Of a stretch of DNA of 64,000 nucleotides, positions 13,076 through 22,023 are shown piece by piece. The notes beneath the pieces were generated by a model that was not told the origin of the DNA, did no database searches, and saw nothing but the letters and a program-made list of their open reading frames with translations. A program made the translations under genes and the position numbers. The stretch comes from Temnothorax longispinosus (Eukaryota > Arthropoda > Insecta > Hymenoptera > Formicidae): NCBI RefSeq assembly GCF_030848805.1, contig NC_092369.1, positions 7,167,199-7,231,198 of the forward strand, written 5' to 3'. Numbering within the stretch: the first letter of the stretch is position 1; every line of letters starts with the position of its first letter.

Positions 13076-13107
13076 TATGTACGTGTTTGTATTATCTCTG
13101 ATCTTAC

Positions 13108-13193
13108 CTTGCATTTTCAAAAGTTGCTGATGCACTACTACCTATTGCTCCGAAGCCCACACCAACCGCAAGACCCTCAGGAATATTGTGCAC
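13108..13193 (-). CDS. ZIP11-like exon 4 (HNIPEG metal-binding helix)
   Basis: The exon encodes VHNIPEGLAVGVGFGAIGSS and then ASATFENA plus two bases of the next codon. The acceptor is TAATTAG before GTGCAC and the donor is AAG/GTAAGA. The His-Asn-x-Pro-Glu-Gly motif is the TM4 half of the ZIP metal site. It is 86 nt long and flanked within 30 and 61 bp by palindromic MITEs. Confidence 0.92.
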
Positions 13194-16100
13194 CTAATTA
13201 TAAAAGTCGAACGATTATATATATACATATATATTATACTTAACTTCATAACTATATAGAGGGGTAAAAACCAGAGTGGTGTAAGTTAAATTTTTTCAAA
13301 TTTTTTCTCGTGTGCTTAGATGTAATTTCTACAATATATAAATTGCATCTAAGCACACGAGAAAAATTTTAAAAAAATTTGATTTACACCACTCTGGTTT
13401 TTACCCCTCCATATGTAAAACGTAAAATAGATCTAAGCAAGTGTATATAGTTCGCATGATTATTTACTATCTCGTAGAAATATACCGTAATTGCGACAAC
13501 TAGCAGCAATATCCTCCGCCACTGGTTATTCTTCGCTTCATTATTAGGATCCTCGTAAACCGTTCCGATTTCCGCTGACTCCGATGATCTGTTTATATTC
13601 GTGATTTGTCGGCGTCTACTATTCTGTTCGTAGAAGCCTGAAAAATCAAACATTCACAACAACATTTACCACATCCCGCCAGCGCAAAATTTTCAAAAAC
13701 TGAGCCACGAGCACAGGGTCACCTCATGCAAATGCAATTTGTTTAAGATGAAGGACTAAGAGAAGGAAATCTTCACGCACGTGATACTTTCGATTAGAAT
13801 TTGTTGCAGCTGGATTCGTTTAGGCAGGATTAATAAGATCAGTTTTTTTTTAAGCTCCATAGAACTTTCCACACAGATCTAAAATGTTTATTTTTTATTG
13901 GTTTTATTTTTTTTTTATTTAAATATATATTGTTAGGTAATGTTTTACACGGACGTGCACTTTGTATTAATGGTAAGTTTAAACTGAATATTTTTAGTTC
14001 TGTTTTCGTTGTTCCACACTTTTGATCACATCACACTCGGTAGGGATTTATAATTTAAGTTTAGCTGCTGTGTATTTAGCTGAGTTGGGTCGGATATTTT
14101 TATTTATATTGGACCTGTGTGTTTAAGTTCCATGTATTTCACTACGAACAATATCATGCATATGCTAATACAAAGCTTTGGGAAATTTTTGGAGTAAGTG
14201 TGAATCAATTATTCATACTTCTATCAGACGTCACTTTTTATATGGAATACATATATTATATTAATTTATGCAAACAATATATTTTGGAATAAGCAATGGT
14301 CTCTGCATTAATATCTAAAGAAATTTATTTAGATATTAATAAAAAATTGTTAATTAGTATTTTATATATAAATTTAATCAATCACACTTAATAAGAATTT
14401 TAATTTTAAGAAAATAAAATATTAAAATATAATAAGAAATATTTTAATATTAGCGAGTATATTCAAGGATGCATAATATCCCAGGTAGCACATATTAGTT
14501 TCATATACGTTTATACGTTTACTTAAATTAATTTTGTCCTACCGGTCTTAATCTATTTGTCATCGGACAAATCTGAGCTTAGAAAACTTCCAACAGTTGC
14601 AAAATAAACATTCTGCTGAACGTGGCCAGTGAAAGAACATTTATTACGTGTGTTCCGTTTTGAAAAACTTCCTGAACTGGTACACATCAGTAATGCAATT
14701 AAGTTAGAATGAGACAAATATATTTTGTTTCACTTTAACTTATTGCACAAATGTGCACCAGGAATTTCTTCGAAAAAGAATAGACGTCATAGATGGTATA
14801 TGCATAAAGCTTCTAGAACATTCTCATGCGTGTTTCAAAGACGTCATAAACACGTTCAAAAGACGTGAAAAGTAGGAATTTTGAATGTCTTTATCTAAAA
14901 TGTCTTTATCTAAAATGTCTTTATCATTAAAACAAAGTGTTTCTATAATAGTTCTTTAAACGTTATTTTATCAGAAAAGAAACGTTCCAGCGAACATTTT
15001 TTGAACGGACATTTTTACTCATGAGAAACGTTTCGGAAAAACGCTTATAAAACATTTCTGAAACGTGTATGTGCTACCTGGGATGTATTATATGGAGGGG
15101 TAAAAACCACAGTGGTGTAAGTCAAATTTTTAAAAATATTTTCTCGTGTGTAATAGATGCATAATATATAAATCTGTATAATATATAAATTGCACCTATA
15201 TGCACGTGAGAAAATATTTAAAAAAATTTGACTTACACCACTGTGGTTTTTACTCCTCCATATAATATATATTATGCATCTTTGAATCTATTAAAAAAAA
15301 GAGGAGAGAAAGAAAGAGAAAGAGAGAAAAAGATGTCAAATTAAAATTGTAAACTTAATTTGTCTATACCATGATCTTTATCAAGCAGTTTTATCATACT
15401 ATTACTCTTTATGTAAGCATTTTTGATCATGCTACATGCAAAGATTGTAACTTATATATTGATTGTATAAGACAGACCGATAATATGTGACAATTTTCAT
15501 AAAAATAACAATTTGAGAGAATGCTTATTCCCGAATAGGAACCAGGTACATCTGCGATAAAGCAAAGAGGGGCGAGTGGACGTTCATATACATATACACA
15601 GAGTATATATATGTACAGTATATATATGTATGTATATCATCACGAACTGATCCCATTTTCCAAGCCTATAAAGACAGAGAGAGAGAGAAACAAAAATCTG
15701 CGATTTTACGGGAGAAGAAAATGAGATACCATCGATAGCGGTCGATTCGACGCGAGCGTACATTTTCTCGCCGGATATCTGTACGTCGTTAAACAACGGA
15801 TCATAATCATCATAGTCTAAGTCCTCGTCACTCTTTAGTTTCGCAATGATCTTGCGTCTTTGTTTCGTACCGACTGATTGCATAGCTAAAAGCACATTGG
15901 GGGACTGAATGCCGAGGGTGGATATCAACACGTCCGTCCCGTATACGAACGCCGCGCCGACGAGAAACCCAACTGCGACCGGCACGAACGCGTACTCGCC
16001 CTCCGCTCCGTAAATCTTGCTCTCGGTTGCCATTTCGATCGCCGGTGCCAGCAACGACCAGTAACTCGCGGCCACCATCACGCCGGCGGCGAACCCCAGG

Positions 16101-19100
16101 CTGACATCGAGGAGCTTACGCTGAAACGGAAACGAACCATTATAGACATATGAGCGGCTCCCTTACTCGAAAATTTGGGTGAAGGGACTGAGGAAAGGGG
16201 ATGAATCTCCATTTACTTTTAATCCGTGCAATCCTTCCGAGCTATCAGATATCTAAATCTGAGACGGGACATTTGACATTGTTTCACTATCACTGTTAAA
16301 TATTAAAGGATGAAATTTAAATCAATACCTCGAGTTGAATAACATTTTGTTATTTTTAACCGCCATGTGTGTCGAAAATTATTTTAACACAAAAGTATAG
16401 TATTATTTTAACATTTAGTTTAGTTAAATTAATGACATATTTTTCTTTTAGTAGAATCAGTAGCGACTTATAGGAATGGTTAGAAATGATTCAAATTAAC
16501 TATAATTTGACGCTACAAATTTAACAGTGTTTTTCTACAATTTTTATCGTTCTTGATAATTTTTAGAATATATATACATCTGCTCTAGAATTAAGATTTT
16601 AGAGAATTGCGTTTAGACCCTCCCCCTCTCGAACCTTAATCAGTGACACGTCATTTTCTAATCTTTTTATTTCCTTCTTTTCGTTATCTATAGTATTTAA
16701 AAATTCATGCTAGTTTTTTAAATATATATCAGGGATTGGTATAACGGGCCTTGAAATAAAAATAACGCATTGACTGACAATTACAACCATAATCTAGATT
16801 TCTCTTGGAATCGCGTGCATGTTTGTTTTCTTGACCTTGTCAAACTTAAAGAGACCTGCAACTCTGATTTAGCTTCCGTCGAGACATCAGGGGTGCGGCA
16901 GGTGTTTACTTGGGATGCGAATTGCGCACACATTAAACTTGCAAGCAGTATAAAAAAACGCGTATGTCAATATTTCGTGAGTAACTCTTATCTCGTATAT
17001 CAGTACGATGGATATGCGATCGACAGTGTCGAGGTCTAATCTCTCTCGGATCGATCCGAAATAATTAAATAATCCACAAAATAAATATAGCACCAAAAGA
17101 TCTTGCCCAACATTGACGAAAAAAGTATTCAAAATAATCTCTTTTCGATATTTAACTTGGCTCATGAAACGTGCAGTGCAGAAAAATGCGGACTGATTTC
17201 TCATATATGTATTAAATGAAAGAAAAATAATAATCTTCTTTAATTAAAAACTTTTAATTATATATATAGGACAGATATATGTAGGAGATAATGGATCTGT
17301 GATTAACGCAATATCTATCGAGTTACGTGACATATTACTCTGACATATTACTACCTGATACATGGATATGTTTGGCTACTTGCATATCTACGATTGAAAC
17401 TCAACACGTGCGAATTGGAATCTATGTGTGAATACATTAACACAATTTTTTATTAATATAGATTAGATACGTACTGTGTAAACAACACACACATCATGTC
17501 ATTCATCATAGTTCGTGAAGAAGTTCATGTAGAACCAAGTACAAAAACGTTAATTTATTGCATCATGTGTCATGCTCATAACAGTTGTTTTATATAGAGA
17601 AAAATTAAAATAATGTAAACGAATAAAATAAATAATTCGCTCATTTATGTGAAAACTGTAACAAATTAAATTAAGGCATATGCGAGCCTGCAAACGCAGT
17701 TGTTTAATAATTGCGATACCGCACGAACATCTGCGTTCACAGACTCGTATTGGCCGTAATTCAGTTTGTAGTAGGTCAGAAAATCAAACCCTGACAATCA
17801 ATGTGTGTAATGTAAGATTTCTTTCTTTCAGTTATTTTCCTACTTTAACATTAAAATAACCAGCGTTGTTTTGATATATGTCTATAGATATTTTATGTAC
17901 AGAACTTCGAAATTTTAGAGTAATTTACGGAAAATAAATTGGCATATCTATAATATATAATCACTTTTTATCTCGATAAAAGTCCACATAAATTCCAGCG
18001 AACGTAACTTAATAATTTTTGTAATTTCAAACAAGAAATTTGAAACTCATTACTTTGATGGGGTTGTGGTTGCTAGCGTTAACAGTTCCGCGACTTGTAC
18101 TTGCTTGACAATGGAAATTTGCAATCTTATCGTACTTTGTTTTTCAACGTTAAATTAGAAGCAGGATTTATTATACCGTAAATAATGTCGGGTGATTTAT
18201 TATTATATATTATGAGGTAAATATTGTCGATGCTAGTTACCATTTCCGTGGAAATTATAATCAATATCAGCCATTGATACCGCGAGGGAAAAATATATTT
18301 TGCTATCTCACTATTCTCACTATCGTATCCAGATTACAGAACAAGGAAAAGATCAAGGAAAAGATAGTATAAAATGCACCGATTTGAAAAGTAAATAAAA
18401 TCTAGCGACGCAACTATTATTTTTCGCGCAATGGCGCGAAGATACGTCATGACATTAGAATTCAATTTTTTTAAACTTTATTGATTTTAATTTTTCTTAA
18501 CTTGAACCGTGAGACAACGGTTTCTACGTTCAACCTTTTGTAATTAAGCTCTTCTAATAGCAATAATCTTCGAAAATAGCATCAAAAATAGATTCGTTTC
18601 GATTGAAGTTAGGCAGACTGAAGTTTAGTTGAAGTTTTGACGATAACCTTGACAATAAATTTCTGCATATTGGGTATTTTAAGTTGACGTCCACAGGAGT
18701 CCTGGACTAGGTATGGACAGTTTTAAAACAATCATGATCAAGTTATATGACGTGTCTTAATATCAAAAGTAAATATTGATTAGATTTGGAAGGAAAAAAC
18801 ATATAATTTCTAGAGAAGAGAATAAGAATTGGGTAAGAGTTAGAGAAAGACGAGATAAAATTAAGTTCTCTCCGACAATTTCGTGAAGAAGTTAAGAAAT
18901 TACTTTCTATCGTTAAACTTGAAACACGGATAGCACAATAAAAGATGTAATATTATATTAAAAATGCGATACTGCAAGGCACACACATTATTTGTTAGAA
19001 AATTATCTCCAAGAAATATCGAGGATATTAATATTAAAACAGAGTTATTTTAGTATAAGTAAACATCCTACATACAGAACTTGGAAATTAGAGTAGTTGA

Positions 19101-20756
19101 TTGAAAATAAATTGGCACATGTAATAATTTTTTTATTTCGACAAAAATCAACGTAAATTCCAACAAAAGCATCTTAATAATTTCTGTAATTTCAAACAAG
19201 AAATTTGTATCCGTCATTTTGACGAGGTTGGTTATTTTAGTGTTAATAATTTAAAAAATCTACGATTCCAGTCGCAACACAGTAATGGAACGGCCGTTAG
19301 CCTGATGAAACAAGAATTTGTTATTACTTTTACCGAAGATTGCCGCGCGTGTTGCGTGGGCCCGCCCAGACCGGTTACGCGCAAAATTTAACATCCGGAA
19401 CGTAGCGATACGGCTTCTCGTTTTTTTTCTCCGTATCGTCGTTCGCGCGACTTTTCCGTCCATATGGGCCGGTATCACAGTCTCCAATTAACGTGATCCT
19501 CCGATTAAACTCCGATTAAACTCACTCTTCGTCTCTTTCTAGGGGGACAGTTAGAAAGAGATGCAGAGTGAGTTTAATCGGAGGATCACGTTAATCGGAG
19601 ACTGTGATACCGGCCCTATGGATCGTAGACGGCCGCGCGCAATCCGCGTCTGGATGGGAACGTGAAAGCGTGCGCCACGTATATACGACTCTCACCAACG
19701 ATACATTCAACTCGTGTGTCTCGTACGCGCGCGCGAATTAAATCGCACGAAGGAAGCGGCGGATTACGCGGGCCCGCCAATCGCCGCGCGCCGTCAGTGG
19801 CGGCGGCGGCAGCTGCGATTTAATCGAAGCAGCGAATCTAAATTTAAATGCAACGAAGGATCGTGCCGGAATAGTCTTGCTTACGCAAATGACCGGCGTT
19901 TTTGCGTCCGTCGTCCGTCCTGCAAGAGAAACCTCATCCCTCGAGGATGGTCGGCGATCTGTCGACGATTGAGGTTGGATATTTTGCGCGCGTTGGAAAA
20001 TATCGAATTGCGATATCGTTGACATTTTCAAATGTCATTGATTAAAGGATTTTAATTTTATTTTTACAAGGAATTTACACAAATAGGAAGAAATGTCAAT
20101 ACGAGCGCGTGTTTATTATACGAAGTTGCAAACAGTTTCTTTCCATATTTGTACATAACGAAAATTGAGCTAATTAGCTCAACTTGATTAACCAACACTA
20201 ATTAGCCTTGGTTTTCCAATAGGCTTGCATTTTCAACTTTTTCGTATTTGGAGTAAAGAGATTAAAATCAAGGTTTTCGACGCAAAAATAGAGAGCAAAT
20301 ACGTTTATTACTTTTCATATTTATATTTTTTATCCTCGAAACAAGTGTTGTTCAGAAGAGAATGAAACAAAGGTGTAGAAAGTGTAGCTGAAAGACGCGC
20401 ATTTGTCACGTAGGAGTGCACGGCGTGCAGTTACCGCGTTACCGCAGTTGAAAACTGGGCTTCGAATGTTCGCTTCGAAGATGCGAGTTTCGCGCACGGG
20501 CGGATGCGCCGGTAAGGTTAAGTTCTCCCCGACGGCGACGATTCGGGCTCGGATTCGACGCGAACGGCGTTTCGGACGTGGGGGAACGTCATCGTCAACG
20601 GGGCACGACCGGGATCCGGGAGAGAAGAATCCACCGCTCGGTACTCACTTGTTTCCCCCGAATGACGATGACGAGCGCGGCGCCGGCCGCGGTGAGAGCC
20701 CACGTGAACAGGGTCCCGAGGAGCGCCTGGGTAATCGGTGAGTGATCCTTGAGCAT
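13108..20756 (-). CDS. Zinc transporter ZIP11-like (SLC39A11), 5' part, exons 1-4
   Basis: Four coding exons at 20649-20756, 15730-16120, 13486-13637 and 13108-13193 join in frame (phases 0, 1, 0, 2) into 245 residues starting MLKDHSPITQALLG. The order matches ZIP11: TM1 (TQALLGTLFTWALTAAG), TM2 (SLGFAAGVMVAASYWSLLAP), TM3 (VAVGFLVGAAFVYGTDVL), a variable acidic loop (DEDLDYDDYDP), then TM4 carrying the HNIPEGLAVG metal-site motif split over exons 3 and 4. ZIP11 proteins move zinc or other divalent metals into the cytosol from Golgi, nucleus or outside. About 95 C-terminal residues (the NFPEG half of the metal site and the last helices) are missing; I did not find them down to position 1. The gene is divergent to TVP23. 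Its introns carry five small transposons. Confidence 0.9.
13255..13413. mobile_element. Palindromic MITE, GGAGGGGTAAAAACC family, copy 1
   Basis: Two arms of about 74 bases (starting near TATAGAGGGGTAAAAACC and ending GGTTTTTACCCCTCCATA) form a near-perfect inverted repeat. They share GTGGTGTAA and a CTCGTGTGCTTAGATG block. A related copy lies at 15091-15262. It fills more than half of the 292-bp ZIP11 intron 3. No coding capacity; the superfamily is uncertain, with a possible TA target duplication. Confidence 0.8.
13486..13637 (-). CDS. ZIP11-like exon 3 (loop and start of TM4)
   Basis: The exon encodes the end of the TM3-TM4 loop (FYEQNSRRRQITN... then AKNNQWRRILLLVVAIT). The acceptor is TTTTTCAG/GC and the donor ACG/GTATAT. 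The 152 nt complete a Gly codon begun in exon 2 and end on a codon boundary before VHNIPEG. Confidence 0.92.
14480..15082. mobile_element. 603-bp non-autonomous DNA transposon with CCCAGGTAGCACA ends
   Basis: The left end CCCAGGTAGCACATA at 14480 is mirrored as TATGTGCTACCTGGG ending at 15082. The subterminal parts contain repeated GAAACGTTT-like words and a 17-bp tandem (AATGTCTTTATCTAAA) near 14884-14925. No transposase frame is present. Flanks (ATGCATAATAT and ATGTATTATAT) are similar but not identical, so a target duplication is uncertain. It sits in ZIP11 intron 2. Confidence 0.65.
14884..14930. repeat. 17-bp tandem repeat, about 2.7 units
   Basis: AATGTCTTTATCTAAA-type units are repeated head to tail inside the 603-bp transposon. 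Confidence 0.85.
15091..15262. mobile_element. Palindromic MITE, GGAGGGGTAAAAACC family, copy 2
   Basis: It begins TATGGAGGGGTAAAAACC and ends GGTTTTTACTCCTCCATA, with long complementary arms containing GTGGTGTAAGTCAAAT. It has the same terminal sequence as 13255-13413 but a diverged centre with an ATATAAAT duplication. It lies 8 bp from the end of the 603-bp element. Confidence 0.8.
15730..16120 (-). CDS. ZIP11-like exon 2 (TM2-TM3 and acidic loop)
   Basis: The exon encodes RKLLDVSLGFAAGVMVAAS followed by YWSLLAPAIEMATES, TM3 and the acidic loop, ending with one base of a Gly codon. The acceptor is CCGTTTCAG/CGTAAG and the donor GATG/GTATCT. The open frame extends past the donor into intron sequence, so the true exon end is set by the junction with exon 3. 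Confidence 0.93.
17893..18083. repeat. Diverged direct repeat, copy A
   Basis: Copy A shares ordered blocks with copy B at 19070-19248: ACAGAACTT, GAAAATAAATTGGCA, GTAATTTCAAACAAGAAATTT and a GTTAATA/GTTAACA end. Identity looks like roughly 70 percent by eye with small gaps. It may be an old transposon fragment or a local duplication. Confidence 0.7.
19070..19248. repeat. Diverged direct repeat, copy B
   Basis: Second copy of the segment at 17893-18083, same orientation, about 1.17 kb away. Shared blocks occur in the same order with small indels. Confidence 0.7.
19466..19616. mobile_element. 151-bp PIF/Harbinger-like palindromic MITE
   Basis: Terminal inverted repeats start GGGCCGGTATCACAGTCTCC, and the two arms are complementary almost to the centre. 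The left arm carries an 11-base duplication (CGATTAAACTC) and few mismatches. Identical TAT triplets flank both ends (19463-19465 and 19617-19619), a 3-bp target duplication as in PIF/Harbinger elements. High arm identity suggests a fairly recent insertion. No coding capacity. Confidence 0.8.
20649..20756 (-). CDS. ZIP11-like exon 1 (start codon and TM1)
   Basis: The exon encodes 36 residues, MLKDHSPITQALLGTLFT and on to VIVIRGKQ, then donor CAA/GTGAGT. The start was chosen because ZIP11 proteins begin with a short polar stretch followed at once by QALLGTxFTW. The frame is open further upstream, but that part is CpG-rich and Arg-rich with no family match. Confidence 0.9.
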
Positions 20757-22008
20757 CGCGGGTACCCTCCGGTCACATCGGGCGAGAGAGACTGTTAACG
20801 ATCGGTCGACCGTGTCCCGCGACGAACTGCCGACCCGACGGATGCGGTATATGTGAGACGCGGCGGAGCGAGCGAGCGAGAGAGCGAGCGAGCGCGTACG
20901 CGGCAGCCGAACGGCGCGGCGCGAGATCTCCGGTTGCGGTACTCCGGTCTTGCCGTGCACTCAGTCCCCCGCGCTGCTTATCTCAACCACCGCGCGCGCA
21001 ACCACCGACGCACGAGCGTCGAACCACTACCGCGTCGGCACGTCCTCCAGCCTCCTCAGTCCTCGCCGCCACCCGTTCCTACTACCACCAGCACCCAGCA
21101 CCAGCACCAACGTCACGGCCGTACGCGTGTTGCCGCCGCCGCCATCCGCCGTCCGTCGTCCGTCGTCCCGCCACCACCGCGGTATAGGTACGTCAATCGC
21201 GACTTCCGAATATCGCAGGCGCGTAGGCCGCGGTGTTACGTGGACATTACGTGGCACGCACACACGCATGTCTCGCCGGTTTTAGCCGGTCTCGAACCGA
21301 ATGCGTCGTTTCTGCATTGTTGATCTGAAATACGGCTGTCGGATCAATTAAAGGCACGTCTCGCGTCTCGATGGAATTAAAAGATAAAAATAATTGCGCG
21401 ATTAAATAGACAAATAATTCAGTAACAGTTTAGAAAGTAATTAATTTACGAGTTGGATTTAATGAATTAGAATATTTAATTCGAAGCCAATACCGAATTG
21501 TCCGAATTCAAGTTGAGTTTCAATCAGGAATAAATTAACTCGAATTGGATTTGAAAATCCTCCAATTCAGCGGCCGCGAATGACGCGCGCTCCGAACACG
21601 CGCGACAGATCGGAGCGGCCAATGAGCGCGCTTGTCTCTCCCGCGCTCGACCAATCGCCGCCGCCGGCCGCGTCCAAGTCCAAGTCTCTTCACTCTCTTC
21701 GCGCGAGCGAGTTCGGCTGGTCGCGCGACTTTCGTCCGTGTCGGCGGCGCCGGCGCCGCGTCTCAAGGTTCCCCGTCCGCGCCGGTTATTAACGATGTCA
21801 AGGCGCTCGCCTTGATCGACAATGCCCCGACGGTGAAACGGAACGCGAGAGCGTGGTCGCGACGCGTTTTGAGGGAACAGCGCGACTCTTGCCGCCGTCG
21901 ACCGCGAGGCTGGCGAGGCCAACCACCACCACCACCTTCCATTTCCATATTCCACCCAGCCCAGCAGACGACGCGCCGTCGGAGCCAAGCCAACGTCAAC
22001 GTGCAAAC
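20757..22008. promoter_or_regulatory. Head-to-head CpG-rich promoter region of ZIP11-like and TVP23
   Basis: A 1.25-kb interval separates two divergent start codons. Both halves (20760-21300 and 21560-22008) are GC- and CpG-rich around an AT-rich centre (about 21340-21540), suggesting two separate promoters or a shared bidirectional one. No clear TATA box was seen. Open frames of 80-180 codons on both strands are Arg/Pro/Ala-rich composition artefacts. Confidence 0.55.
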
Positions 22009-22023
22009 ATGGCGTCCGCAACG
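22009..22023 (+). CDS. TVP23 exon 1 (coding part, five codons)
   Basis: The start codon in CAAACATGGCG gives M-A-S-A-T, then donor ACG/GTAGGTG. It is phase 0 into exon 2. The first exon's 5' UTR extends into the CpG-rich region. Confidence 0.8.

Larger units (their letters stand above)
16121..20648 (-). other. ZIP11-like intron 1
   Basis: About 4.5 kb of AT-rich intron. It holds a diverged direct duplication (about 17893-18083 and 19070-19248) and a palindromic MITE at 19466-19616. No additional exon was recognised; the small plus-strand open frame at 16770-17039 shows no family resemblance. Confidence 0.75.

Noticed and set aside
16770..17039. 89-codon plus-strand frame inside ZIP11 intron 1
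   Set aside because: No family resemblance; antisense to the gene and bounded by AT-rich sequence.
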